The notes beneath the pieces were generated by a model. That model saw only the letters and a list, made by a program, of their open reading frames with translations, did no database searches and was not told where the DNA came from. Positions 26,120 through 35,105 of a DNA stretch of 64,000 bases are shown piece after piece; position 1 is the first letter of the stretch, and each line of letters begins with the position of its first letter. The DNA comes from Kuafuiihalomonas sp039024635 (lineage in GTDB: Bacteria; Myxococcota; Kuafuiibacteriia; Kuafuiibacteriales; Kuafuiibacteriaceae). The stretch is taken from positions 1-64,000 of the forward strand of contig JBCCQA010000031.1 of NCBI GenBank assembly GCA_039024635.1, given 5' to 3'. The translations under genes were made by a program, and so were the position numbers.

Positions 26120-27136
26120 GTGACGACGCGAGCCGAAGATCTGCGGGGTGTCCCCGAGGATCACATCGGAAAGGTCGGGCCCATGGATGCGCAGCGCGTC
26201 CATCGGCTGATGGTGACGGCCCGGGTGCTGGAAGAGCGCCTCATCAAGATGGCCAAGTCGAGCGACGGCTACTTTTGGATCGGCGGCCCGGGCGAAGAGG
26301 CCTTCAACGTTCCTCTCGGTCTGCTGGTCGACAAGGGCCGGGGACTGGACCACGACTACCTCCACCTTCACTACCGCTCTTCCGCCATCCTATTGGCCAT
26401 GGGCATGGAGCCGAAGGACGCCATTCGACAGATGGCCTCCAGGGCCACCGACCCCTTTTCGGCCGGCCGCAACTTCATCAACCACTTCGCGGTAGCCGAC
26501 TGGAACGTGGTGCCGGGAGCGAGCACCATCGAAACTCAGTACGCCGTGGCTCCGGGGACAGCCCTGGCCCAGAAGCGCCATGGCGGGCGCGGCCTAACCT
26601 TGGTCAACGGCGGGGATGCGGGTACGGCCGAGGGCGACTTCGCGACCTGTCTGAACTGGATCAGCCGTCCAGGACGGGAGCTGCCGGTCCTGGTCCTGGT
26701 CATCAACAACAAGTACGGCATCTCGACCCCTTTCGACGAAGTGCACGGCGACCGAATCATTGCCCGCCGAGGGGAGCCTTTCGGCATCCGGTGGGACGTG
26801 GTCGACGGCAACGACCCCGAGGCGAGCTGGACCAAGCTGTCCGAGGTGATGAGCTACATCAGAAACGAGCGTCGGCCTTTCGTACTGGAGGCCTTCGTGT
26901 CCCGGCTCCACGGCCATTCCTCCTCCTCGGGCGCGGCCCGAGTCGAAGACGAAGCCGATTGCGTGGAGATGTACGAGAAGCGCCTCGTGGCGGAAGGCGT
27001 CCTGTCCCAGAAGGACGCCGACGCCTTCCGGTCTGAGAAAGCGGCCGACATGCTGAGCCTACTGGAGGAGGTTCGGCAGGAGCCCGAACCTCAGGCCGAC
27101 GACATCTGGAAGCACGCCTTCGTCGAGGACGACTGA
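26120..27136 (+). CDS. 2-oxoacid dehydrogenase E1 component, alpha subunit
   Basis: 338 residues. Thiamine-diphosphate enzyme decarboxylating a 2-oxoacid, probably branched-chain type. Features are GPGEEAFNV and HYRSSAILLAMGM (equivalent to the YYRDRALLLALG region of branched-chain E1 alpha). The thiamine motif GGDAGTAEGDF...INNKYGIS follows, in which the usual GDG is GDA. The HGHSSSSGA phosphorylation-loop equivalent is also present. It starts at GTG 26120. The beta gene follows two bases later. No E2 or E3 gene is in the window, so the complex must be completed elsewhere. Confidence 0.9.
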   Translation: MTTRAEDLRGVPEDHIGKVGPMDAQRVHRLMVTARVLEERLIKMAKSSDGYFWIGGPGEEAFNVPLGLLVDKGRGLDHDYLHLHYRSSAILLAMGMEPKDAIRQMASRATDPFSAGRNFINHFAVADWNVVPGASTIETQYAVAPGTALAQKRHGGRGLTLVNGGDAGTAEGDFATCLNWISRPGRELPVLVLVINNKYGISTPFDEVHGDRIIARRGEPFGIRWDVVDGNDPEASWTKLSEVMSYIRNERRPFVLEAFVSRLHGHSSSSGAARVEDEADCVEMYEKRLVAEGVLSQKDADAFRSEKAADMLSLLEEVRQEPEPQADDIWKHAFVEDD

Positions 27137-27138
27137 AC

Positions 27139-28200
27139 ATGGCCAACATCGCCCAAGCCATCCGACTCGCTCTGCACGCTGGCGAGACCCGTTACGGCGT
27201 GACCGACATCTTCGGCGAAGACGTCGGTCCACCCCTCGGTGGCGTGTTTACCTGCACCCAAGGCTTGAGCACGGCTTGGAACTCGCCCCTCGACGAGCGG
27301 GGCATCATCGGAACTAGCTTCGGTCTCGCCCTCGCTGGCTGTAGGAACGTAGCTGAGATCCAGTTCTGCGACTACATCTACAACACCATCGATCTGCTCA
27401 AGTTGATCGGGAACTGCCGCTGGTCTTCGGCCGGCCAATTCAACTGTCCCCTCGTGGTGATGACGCCGGTGGGATCCGGCATCCACGGTTCGCTGTACCA
27501 CTCGCACAGCTTCGACGCGGCCATGACCCACATCCCGGGCTGGAAGGTTGTCCTCCCTTCGACCCCTCGGGACTGCTACGGCCTCATGGTTTCGGCCATC
27601 AAGGATCCGAACCCGGTCATGTTCCTGTACCCCAAGGCGCTGATCCGAACGACGGGCAAGCTGGGCATCGTGGGCGAGCCCGAAGACCAGCGCAGTTTGA
27701 ACAAAATGATCGACGCACCTCTCGGCGCGGCCCGGGACGACTGGACCCCCGACTGGCCGGAGCTAGAAGACTTCGAGATTCCGATCGGCGAGTCGCACAC
27801 CCTCCGAGAGGGCGCGGATCTCAGCATCGTGACCTACGGCCGCATGGCACCGGTCAGCTTGGCGGCAGCCGAGAAGCTCGCCGAGCGTGACGGCATCTCG
27901 GCCGAGGTCATCGACCTTCGGAGTCTCCAGCCTTACGACTGGGAGGCCATCGTCCGATCGGTCCGGAAGACCCGGCGCTTTCTCCAGATCAACGAAGACA
28001 CCGAAGTGACGAACTTTGGCGAGCACCTGGTCCGACGTGTGACCGAGGAGCTTTTCTACGAGCTGGAGGCTCCGCCCCGCATGCTGGCCGGAAAGAACGT
28101 GCCCGGCGTCGGTTTGGCTTGGAATCTGGAGCGAGCCACCGTCCCACAGCAGGACGACGTCGAGACCCTGGCCAAGGAGCTGGCGGCGACGTTCGCCTGA
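27139..28200 (+). CDS. 2-oxoacid dehydrogenase E1 component, beta subunit
   Basis: 353 residues, pairing with the alpha subunit as a2b2. Contains FGEDVG near residue 29, TCTQGL, a GTSFGLALAG helix, EIQFCDYIYN, HGSLYHSHS with the catalytic-histidine region, and VIDLRSLQPYDWEAI in the C-terminal transketolase domain. These are standard for E1 beta of pyruvate or branched-chain dehydrogenases. An extra ~25-residue loop around GEPEDQRSLNKMIDAP is longer than in common homologues. It is followed after seven bases by an unknown gene on the same strand. Confidence 0.92.
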   Translation: MANIAQAIRLALHAGETRYGVTDIFGEDVGPPLGGVFTCTQGLSTAWNSPLDERGIIGTSFGLALAGCRNVAEIQFCDYIYNTIDLLKLIGNCRWSSAGQFNCPLVVMTPVGSGIHGSLYHSHSFDAAMTHIPGWKVVLPSTPRDCYGLMVSAIKDPNPVMFLYPKALIRTTGKLGIVGEPEDQRSLNKMIDAPLGAARDDWTPDWPELEDFEIPIGESHTLREGADLSIVTYGRMAPVSLAAAEKLAERDGISAEVIDLRSLQPYDWEAIVRSVRKTRRFLQINEDTEVTNFGEHLVRRVTEELFYELEAPPRMLAGKNVPGVGLAWNLERATVPQQDDVETLAKELAATFA

Positions 28201-28207
28201 GCCCCGC

Positions 28208-29206
28208 ATGGCCAACCCCTTCGCCCTCCATCGCATCCCCAAGCTTCAGCCCGAGTCCTTTCTCGAGCTGGCCGAGTCGGCCTCTCTGGACCTGGAGCTC
28301 CCCTTGCCACGCCAACGGCTTCGACTGGGCCCCATCGAACGGGAGTGGTTCGGCGCCCACGCACTGCATCTTCGCCTCGGGATCCGGGCCGGGCTCATCG
28401 ACCGCTCGACCGCCCGCACCCGCATCGACCCGCCCCTGTCCCTCCCCTTGGGGGTCGGCGTGCGGGGCCTCCGTCTCACCGACGATGGCGAGCTCGTCCT
28501 GGAGCTGTCTGGCCTCGGCGACTTCAACCTGACCCGTCTCATCCCTCTGCTCCCTCGAATCCCCGAGGACCCGGTGGAGCTTTGGCGCAACCTGGAAGGC
28601 CGAATCCCGAGGGGACGCCGCACACAGCCCCCAGCGCCGGCCCCCGCCCCAAACCCACCGACGAACGGAGAGGGAAGCGGTCGTCAGTTGAAGATGCGCC
28701 TCGAAGCCCTCAAGCCCTTTCCGGACGCCCGTCTCGATCTCGGTCAGGCCGGCCACATCGCCTTGGGCGCCGGGACGGAGTTCTCGGTCGAGATGCTGGG
28801 AAAGACCGTCTCGGTCAAAGGCCGAGCCGCCCTGTCCGGCGGCCGACTCGCCGGACCGGCGATGGAGATGGACGGCGTATCCGGCGCCACCGAGCTTTCA
28901 TGGGACAAGCGGGAGCAGAGCGTCCTGGACATGTCGGGCCTGGAGCTCGACGTCCGCAGTCTCCGCTTCCTGGAGGCCGCACCGCTTCGTCTCGACCTCA
29001 GCACGGCCAAGCTCCAGGTGCCGGCCTTTCGGGCCGAAGGACTGCGTCAGACGGTCAGCCTTCGGCTCCAGGGACAGCTCGCCACCGGCCAAGACGGCCG
29101 CTGGGGCATCCCGCAGCAGCGCGTCCTCATCGAAGGCACGCTTCGGGTCGAAGAAGACCATGGCGTCACCATCGACGCCCTCCGCATCGAATCCGGCACC
29201 CCGTGA
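28208..29206 (+). CDS. Protein of unknown function in the E1 operon
   Basis: 332 residues, no signal peptide or membrane helix, not recognised. Residues 1-135 and 160-332 are both beta-rich with repeated amphipathic strands (LRLGPIEREWFG, LRLTDDGELVLEL, VSVKGRAALSGG, LSLRLQGQLATG-type). They are separated by a Pro/Ala-rich linker at about 137-158. The strand pattern is loosely like AsmA/LptA-type lipid-binding repeats, but this is not enough to name it. It is probably co-transcribed with the E1 genes (seven-base gap). GC at third codon positions is high, as in its neighbours, which supports coding. Confidence 0.65.
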   Translation: MANPFALHRIPKLQPESFLELAESASLDLELPLPRQRLRLGPIEREWFGAHALHLRLGIRAGLIDRSTARTRIDPPLSLPLGVGVRGLRLTDDGELVLELSGLGDFNLTRLIPLLPRIPEDPVELWRNLEGRIPRGRRTQPPAPAPAPNPPTNGEGSGRQLKMRLEALKPFPDARLDLGQAGHIALGAGTEFSVEMLGKTVSVKGRAALSGGRLAGPAMEMDGVSGATELSWDKREQSVLDMSGLELDVRSLRFLEAAPLRLDLSTAKLQVPAFRAEGLRQTVSLRLQGQLATGQDGRWGIPQQRVLIEGTLRVEEDHGVTIDALRIESGTP

Positions 29207-29254
29207 GCCGAAGCCGAGCCCAGCGCCTCTCGTGGCCTTCGTAGACTCTGTGTC

Positions 29255-30706
29255 CTATTCGCCTTGGCCCAGGCTGTAGGCCTTTTCGCCGTCGAAAGTG
29301 CAGAGGTTCTCGGTCTTGATGAAGTCGAGGCCCTGGTCAGCGAGTCGGGTGAGGAGCTCGACGATGTTCTGATGGGTGACGGTGGCGCCCTCGTTGGGGC
29401 CAACGAAGCGGCAGCGCCAATGGTCCGAGCGAGTGGTCTCTTCGACGCCGCCGGGCCACACTTTGACGCCTCGGTTTGTCACCATCTTGAGCTTCAAAGC
29501 GTCGGTTTGGGCCGCGACCAGGCGATCGGCCAGCTTGTTGGTGTCCCGGCCCTCCTCGTCCCAGTCGATGAATGCGTCCACGCCCACCGTCTCTTTCCTT
29601 GCGGCGGGGGGGCTCGAGACTTGAATGCTGATCCCCTTGGGATCCTTGTCGAAGTGGACCGCGGTCAGCTTGGAAGGACGCTCACCCAACCGATCAATCA
29701 CGGCGTGGGCGAAGTTCCGGGTGCCCACCTTCTCCTTGCTCTTTCCGTCGATGTAGACGTCGCCGGTGGCAATGCCGTCCTCGATGGTCTTGAGCCACGC
29801 GTTGTTGATGGTCTCGGCGACCTCGCCCTGTCCGATGTGCACCAGCATCATCACCGCCGACAGCAGAAGGCCCGAGGGGTTCGCGACGTCTTGACCGGCG
29901 ATGTCCGGCGCCGAGCCGTGTATGGCCTCGAACATCGCGCATCGCTCCCCGATGTTGGCGGAACCACACAGCCCGACCGAGCCGCTGATCTCGGCCACCA
30001 CGTCGGAGATGATGTCACCATAGAGGTTGGGCGTCACCACCACGTCGAAGCTGGTCGGATCGTTGGCCAGCCGCGCAGCGCCGATGTCGATGATCATGTG
30101 GTTCGAGTTGATGTCCGGGTAATCAGCCGCCACCTCGTCAAAGACCTTGTGGAACATGCCGTCGGTCAACTTCATGATGTTGTCCTTCGACATACAGGTC
30201 ACGTTGTGGCGCTTGTTGATCCGGGCGTACTCGAAACCGTAGCGAATGAGCTTCTCGCAACCGGGGCGGGTGATGAGCTTGAGGCACTGAGTGACCTCTT
30301 TGGTCTGTCGGTGTTCGATGCCCGCGTAGAGATCTTCTTCATTCTCCCTCACGATGACCACGTCCATCCCCGGGAAGCGGCTGCGTACGAAGGGGTCGTA
30401 GGTGACGACGGGCCGAACGTTGGCGTACAGACCCAAGGTCTTGCGGATGGTGACGTTCAGGCTCTTGTAGCCTCCACCTTGGGGCGTCGTGATGGGCGCC
30501 TTGAGAAAAATCTGAGTCTTCCGGAGTGAGTCCCAGGAGCTCTCCTCGATTCCTGAGGTGACGCCGCGCTCGTAGACGCTCTTGCCCACCTCGATGGTCT
30601 CGTACTCCAGGGGGGCACCAGCTGCGTCCAGGATACGAAGGGTGGCGCCCATGATCTCGGGGCCGATGCCGTCCCCGTGGGCGACGGTGATCGTCGTCTT
30701 CGACAT
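29255..30706 (-). CDS. icd: NADP-type isocitrate dehydrogenase
   Basis: 483 residues; TCA-cycle oxidation of isocitrate to 2-oxoglutarate. It shows HGDGIGPEI at the N-terminus, SLNVTIRKTLGLYANVRP (substrate-binding Ser/Asn/Arg residues), IVRENEEDLYAG, the acidic metal site in TPNLYGDIISD, and FEAIHGSAPDIAG near the cofactor site. It is longer than E. coli Icd because of a C-terminal domain of about 140 residues, as in the Thermus/Rickettsia subfamily. It is convergent with the unknown gene at 29206. Coenzyme choice (NADP versus NAD) is by subfamily, not proven. Confidence 0.92.
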   Translation of the reverse strand: MSKTTITVAHGDGIGPEIMGATLRILDAAGAPLEYETIEVGKSVYERGVTSGIEESSWDSLRKTQIFLKAPITTPQGGGYKSLNVTIRKTLGLYANVRPVVTYDPFVRSRFPGMDVVIVRENEEDLYAGIEHRQTKEVTQCLKLITRPGCEKLIRYGFEYARINKRHNVTCMSKDNIMKLTDGMFHKVFDEVAADYPDINSNHMIIDIGAARLANDPTSFDVVVTPNLYGDIISDVVAEISGSVGLCGSANIGERCAMFEAIHGSAPDIAGQDVANPSGLLLSAVMMLVHIGQGEVAETINNAWLKTIEDGIATGDVYIDGKSKEKVGTRNFAHAVIDRLGERPSKLTAVHFDKDPKGISIQVSSPPAARKETVGVDAFIDWDEEGRDTNKLADRLVAAQTDALKLKMVTNRGVKVWPGGVEETTRSDHWRCRFVGPNEGATVTHQNIVELLTRLADQGLDFIKTENLCTFDGEKAYSLGQGE

Positions 30707-30751
30707 GGCCCGGCCCTTACAACGAGGCTTCCGCCGAGCGAAGCTTCGTCT

Positions 30752-31651
30752 TCACTGGCCGAAGAGCTGGGTGCGGGCGGATTCGACGAGCTGACGAATG
30801 CTCGGGTGCTCAATACGCCGCTCCACCGTGATGGCGTGGAAGCTCTCGGTGATGCCCTCGGTCCGCCCTAAGGCCCGACAGCCATAGCTCTCCGCGATGT
30901 CGGCCTCGACGGCCGTGGGGGCGGCGAACACTCCTTCGCCTCTTCGACCGAACTGCTTCATGAGGGCGCTGTCATCGAACTCGGCCACGACCTGAACCCG
31001 GAGCCCTTCGGCATCCAGCCACTGTTCGAGACTCCGTCGAAGTGGCGAGTGCTCGGCCGGCATCAAGAACGGGACCGCGTCCAGGCAGTCTGGAAATGCC
31101 GCCCCCTCCTCCAGCAGCCCGTCGGCGGCGAAGAAGCTTACGCCGCAGCGGCCCAGGGCGTGGCTAAAGGCCCGAATCCGGGCCGAAGAAGGGAGGGGCT
31201 CGTCGGTGAGCACCAAATCGAGGCGGTGCACCGCCAAGTCCGCCAACAGGCCTTCGGTCGGACCCTCGTGGCAGATCATAAGAGGCCGCTCCTCGTGGCG
31301 AAGCATGGGTTCCAGGAGGTGGTGGACGAGGATCTTTGGAAGGGCATCCGAGATGCCCACATGGATCCGAACCGGGCGCCCGGGACTTCGACCCCGGATC
31401 GTACTGAGGAGCTCCCTACCGGTCGCAAAAATCTCGTCCGCGTAGCGATGAACCATGCCCCCCGTGTCGGTGAGGAGCATCTGACGACCGCTGCGACGAA
31501 GCAGAGGGGCCCCTAGACTCTGCTCGAGCTCCTTCACCTGGGCGCTGACCGTGGGCGAGGACAGACTGAGCTCCCGGGCCGCCTGGGCGATGGAGCCCGT
31601 CCGGCCCACCATCCAAAAGTAGAATAGGTGCTGGTAGTTCAGGCTCTCCAT
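30752..31651 (-). CDS. LysR-family regulator, NhaR-like
   Basis: 299 residues. The N-terminal winged helix (MESLNYQHLFYFWMVGRTGSI...LSSPTVSAQVKELE) closely follows the NhaR pattern, including the LNYxHLxYFW opening. The periplasmic-binding-like effector domain follows. The start at 31651 gives NhaR length (301 in E. coli); the longer frame would place 26 extra residues in the promoter region. It is divergent from the type I secretion-like operon with 89 bases between, so it may control that operon or itself. The ligand is unknown. Confidence 0.88.
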   Translation of the reverse strand: MESLNYQHLFYFWMVGRTGSIAQAARELSLSSPTVSAQVKELEQSLGAPLLRRSGRQMLLTDTGGMVHRYADEIFATGRELLSTIRGRSPGRPVRIHVGISDALPKILVHHLLEPMLRHEERPLMICHEGPTEGLLADLAVHRLDLVLTDEPLPSSARIRAFSHALGRCGVSFFAADGLLEEGAAFPDCLDAVPFLMPAEHSPLRRSLEQWLDAEGLRVQVVAEFDDSALMKQFGRRGEGVFAAPTAVEADIAESYGCRALGRTEGITESFHAITVERRIEHPSIRQLVESARTQLFGQ

Positions 31652-31740
31652 CAGACCTACCCTTCGAGGGAGCCTAAGGATTCGCATCGTATTTTCTACA
31701 TTTCCGAATCGGCCGGGGAGGTTTAGCATCCAAATCGCCC
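31652..31740. promoter_or_regulatory. Divergent promoter region with inverted repeat
   Basis: This 89-base interval holds the A/T-rich stretch CGTATTTTCTACATTTCC, unusual for this genome. It is bracketed by the inverted repeat GATTCG (31679-31684) and CGAATC (31705-31710). A dyad of this kind near an A/T-rich core between a LysR gene and a divergent operon fits a LysR-type operator. Binding is inferred. Confidence 0.4.
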
Positions 31741-33777
31741 ATGCAGAGCGGACGACAACTAGAATGGGCGGAACTGGTCGCGGAAGCGACCGGCAGCCGC
31801 TTCAGCCCTGAGAGCGCTCGACGGGCGCTGGAGGGGGTTCCCTCCCTCGAGACGGGACCCGAGGCAGTCCTTCCCTTTTTGGACCGACTGGGCGTTTCCG
31901 TCCAAACACTGCACGTCACGGCCGAAGAGGCCCGGGATGCCGTCGGCCCTCGGCACCCAATTCTCTGGTGGAACGACGACGGCGAGGGTCCGCCCGAGCT
32001 GTGGGTCAAGCGACGGGGCCGCCGCACCAAAGCGGTGGCGCCCGGTGTGCGGCCTCACTGGCGACGGCCCTTCGATACCGAGGGCCGAACCGTGGCCTGG
32101 TCCCTCGCACCTGAGCCGCTCCTCAAAGATTGGCCCAAGGACGGCGCTCTACGCCGCATGGTCGCGCTGCTGGGGCTGGAAAAGTCCGACCTCCAGATGG
32201 TCGCACTCTATGCCTTGGTCACGGGCACTCTCGCCCTCGCGACACCGCTCGCGGTTCAGGCGCTGATCTCCACCCTTCGTCTCGGCACGCTGCTTCAGCC
32301 TCTGGCCGTTCTGACCATCCTGCTCGTGAGTGCCTTGGGCCTCCTGGCGGTGCTCCGAACACTGGAGGTGAGGGTGGTCGAAATGATGCAGCGAAGGCTG
32401 CTCGTTCGCCTGGCCTCCGACATGGCCCACCGGCTGGTGAGGGCCGACCGCGAAGACCTGCAGGCGAAACAGGGCGGTTCATTGATGAACCGCTTCTTCG
32501 ACATATTCCTGGTGCACAAAGCCGTCGCATCTCTGCTCCTGGACGGGCTGGATCTGGTCCTCCGGACGATCATCGGCATGATCCTTCTTGCGGTCTATCA
32601 CCCGCTCCTTCTGGGTTTCGATCTGGTGCTCCTGATCGCCTTCGCGGCCATCCTCTTCCTCCCCGGCCGCCAGGGCATCAGGACCGGCATCTACGAGTCC
32701 AAGTCCAAGCACAAGCTGGTGGAGTGGCTAGAGCAGGTCGCCATCGAGAACCCGGTCTTCCGGTCGACGGCCGGTCAGGCCTGGAGCAGAGACCGGATAG
32801 ACACGCACGCCCGATCTTTCATGACCTCCCGGCAGGAGCATTTCCGTGTGGTCCTCTTCCAGACCATCGGAGGTCTGAGCATGCAGGCCCTGGCCAGCGG
32901 CGCGCTCCTTGGTCTGGGAGGATGGTTGGTCATGCAAGGTCAATTGACGCTGGGTCAGCTGGTGGCTTCGGAGCTCATCCTGGCCATCGTGGTCTCGTCC
33001 ATGGCCAAGCTCGGAAAGCACATCGAAAGCTTCTATGACCTCGTAGCCTCGGCGGACAAAGTCGGTCAGATGCTCGACCTGGAGGTCATGGACGATCGCG
33101 GAACCGTGCCCACCGCCGATGCACCGCTGAGCCTCAACGCCATCGACGCGACCGTGGTGCGAGAGGGACGGGTCATCGCCAAGAAGCTCGACTTCTCCTG
33201 GCAGCCCGGATCGCGGATCGCCATCTTGGGACCCTCGGGCTCGGGCAAGAGCAGCTTGGTGGACGCTTTGACGGACGGGAAGCTCCGCGCGGGTGGCCGC
33301 TTCGAGCTGTCCGGCATCGACGTCGAGTTCATCGATCCCACCTGGTTTCACGACCGCGTGATGGTGCTGCGGAGCCAGGGCTGGGTGCAAAGCAGCCTGC
33401 AGGACAACGTCGCCCTGGGCCGCCCGGTCGATAAGGTCGAGATGGAGCGCATTCTGAGAATGGTTGGTCTGGAGTCGACGGTTGACCGGCTTCCAATAGG
33501 AGTCGAAACCACCCTCGACAACCGGGGGGGACCGCTCTCTCAGGGTGAAGCGAGCGCGCTGCTCGTCGCCCGGGCCATCGCGCAGAATGCGCGTGTGGTC
33601 TTCGTGGACGGCATCCTCGACGGGCTCGACGATGGCCAAGCCACCCGACTGCTGAATGCGCTCCACCAAGACGGCCGAAGGACGGTCATTCTTTGCACGC
33701 ACAGCGAACAGCGCGCAAAATGGGCCCAGACGGTCTTGCAGCTCGGGGAGCGTGCGACCGCGGAGTCGCAAGGATGA
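31741..33777 (+). CDS. Type I secretion-like ABC transporter (permease-ATPase), degenerate Walker B
   Basis: 678 residues. Residues 1-130 resemble a C39-like domain as in HlyB (LGVSVQTLHVTAEEAR, HPILWWNDDGEG) but contain no cysteine, so there is no peptidase. Five to six membrane helices lie at ~150-425. The ATPase has Walker A GPSGSGKSS (Lys503), a Q-loop RSQGWVQ, signature LSQGE (599-603) and switch His654. In Walker B the catalytic Glu after Asp623 is Gly624 (VVFVDGILDG). The ATPase may hydrolyse slowly or act by another residue. The stop overlaps the HlyD-like gene (ATGA). It forms a tripartite export system with the next two genes; cargo is unknown. Confidence 0.87.
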   Translation: MQSGRQLEWAELVAEATGSRFSPESARRALEGVPSLETGPEAVLPFLDRLGVSVQTLHVTAEEARDAVGPRHPILWWNDDGEGPPELWVKRRGRRTKAVAPGVRPHWRRPFDTEGRTVAWSLAPEPLLKDWPKDGALRRMVALLGLEKSDLQMVALYALVTGTLALATPLAVQALISTLRLGTLLQPLAVLTILLVSALGLLAVLRTLEVRVVEMMQRRLLVRLASDMAHRLVRADREDLQAKQGGSLMNRFFDIFLVHKAVASLLLDGLDLVLRTIIGMILLAVYHPLLLGFDLVLLIAFAAILFLPGRQGIRTGIYESKSKHKLVEWLEQVAIENPVFRSTAGQAWSRDRIDTHARSFMTSRQEHFRVVLFQTIGGLSMQALASGALLGLGGWLVMQGQLTLGQLVASELILAIVVSSMAKLGKHIESFYDLVASADKVGQMLDLEVMDDRGTVPTADAPLSLNAIDATVVREGRVIAKKLDFSWQPGSRIAILGPSGSGKSSLVDALTDGKLRAGGRFELSGIDVEFIDPTWFHDRVMVLRSQGWVQSSLQDNVALGRPVDKVEMERILRMVGLESTVDRLPIGVETTLDNRGGPLSQGEASALLVARAIAQNARVVFVDGILDGLDDGQATRLLNALHQDGRRTVILCTHSEQRAKWAQTVLQLGERATAESQG

Positions 33778-35105
33778 AGCCTCAGTCGCTGCCATCGACC
33801 AGTGGCCTCCGCCAGGAGCTCACGGTCAACCGCATGGTCCCGCCCCCCAAGGACCCCTTGCGCCTGGCCCAGAGCATCATCCTGTTTCTCGTGATGCTCC
33901 CGCTGTTCTTGGCCGTGCTCCCGTGGGTGCAGACCATTCCCGGTACGGGTCAGGTCGTCGCCTTCGGCCCGGTCGAGCGCCAGCAGGACATCATGAGCCC
34001 GGTCAAAGGTCGGGTGAACAAGTGGCTCGTATCTGAAGGTTTTCTGGTCAAGGCCGGCGATCCCTTGGTCGAGATTCTGGACAACGACCCCGAGCTCAGT
34101 CGGCGCCTCGGCGAACAGGCCGGCGCCCAGTCGGGCAAGGTCGACGCGCTGACCCGAAACGAAGAGGCCCTGTCCAAGCAGATCGAAGCCCTGCGTTCGA
34201 CCCGTGAAGCCTCGCGTCTCGCGGCCCTGGCCAAGATTCGGCAGACCCAACAGAAGCTGGCCGCCGCTGACCAGAAGCTCGCCGCGGCCGACCAGTCTGC
34301 CCAGGTGGCCAGCCTACAGGTTGCGCGGATCGAGTCGCTGCGGACGGAAGGCATCTCCTCCGAGCGTGACCTGGACCTGGCGCGTTTGTCCGACCGAAAG
34401 GCAGAAGCCGAGCTGCGGAGCGCCCAGGCCGACCGAGAGGCCGCGACCCAGGCCGTGCTCGAAGCCGAGAGCGGCCTCGAGAACAAGCTGGCCGAGATCG
34501 ACGCCAAGATCGCCGAGACCGACGCCAAGCGCCAAAAGGTGCAAAGCGATCGAGAAGACGCACGAACCAAGCTCCTGGACGTCGAGACCAAGGTCGCCCG
34601 CCAGGCCGACCGGATGATCCGGGCGCCGAGGGACGGCACGATCCTAAAGCTGTTCATGGCCGACGGCCAGGGTCAGGTGAAGGTGGGGAGTAAGCTCGCC
34701 ACGCTGGTCCCTCAGACCGAGCAGCGCTCGGTCGAACTCTTCATCGACGGTAACGATGCCGCCTGGGTCGATCCTGGTCGCAAGGTGCGTATCCAGTTCG
34801 AAGGCTGGCCGGCCGTGCAGTTCGGTGGCTGGCCAGGCGCGGCCATGGGCACCTTCGGGGGCGAGATCGCCTTCGTGGACTCGACCGACGACGGGAAGGG
34901 CAACTTCCGCGTCATGGTGCGACCCGACTACGCCGACGCGCCTTGGCCGCGAGCGACCGAGCTCCGCCAGGGCGTCCGGGCCAAGGGCTGGATCCTCCTC
35001 GACACCGTGGCATTGGGCTACGAGGCCTGGCGACAGCTCAACGGCTTCCCGCCCGAGACGGCGCGCAGCAAAGCGCCGGCCCCCAAGGTGAAAGGCCTCA
35101 AGTGA
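33774..35105 (+). CDS. HlyD-family periplasmic adaptor
   Basis: 443 residues. One membrane helix (about 38-58, IILFLVMLPLFLAVLPW) is followed by a lipoyl-like half (IMSPVKGRVNKWLVSEGFLVKAGDPLVEI). A long coiled coil (~110-280) contains the heptad-like LAAADQKLAAADQ repeat. The second lipoyl half (IRAPRDGTILKLF) and a beta-barrel domain complete it. It bridges the inner-membrane ABC transporter and the TolC-like channel. ATG 33774 overlaps the ABC stop by four bases; the longer frame upstream runs inside the ABC gene. The stop overlaps the TolC-like gene (GTGA). Confidence 0.9.
   Translation: MKPQSLPSTSGLRQELTVNRMVPPPKDPLRLAQSIILFLVMLPLFLAVLPWVQTIPGTGQVVAFGPVERQQDIMSPVKGRVNKWLVSEGFLVKAGDPLVEILDNDPELSRRLGEQAGAQSGKVDALTRNEEALSKQIEALRSTREASRLAALAKIRQTQQKLAAADQKLAAADQSAQVASLQVARIESLRTEGISSERDLDLARLSDRKAEAELRSAQADREAATQAVLEAESGLENKLAEIDAKIAETDAKRQKVQSDREDARTKLLDVETKVARQADRMIRAPRDGTILKLFMADGQGQVKVGSKLATLVPQTEQRSVELFIDGNDAAWVDPGRKVRIQFEGWPAVQFGGWPGAAMGTFGGEIAFVDSTDDGKGNFRVMVRPDYADAPWPRATELRQGVRAKGWILLDTVALGYEAWRQLNGFPPETARSKAPAPKVKGLK

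Noticed and set aside
29264..30529. 421-codon open frame on the plus strand
   Set aside because: Fully antisense to icd; no recognisable motif.
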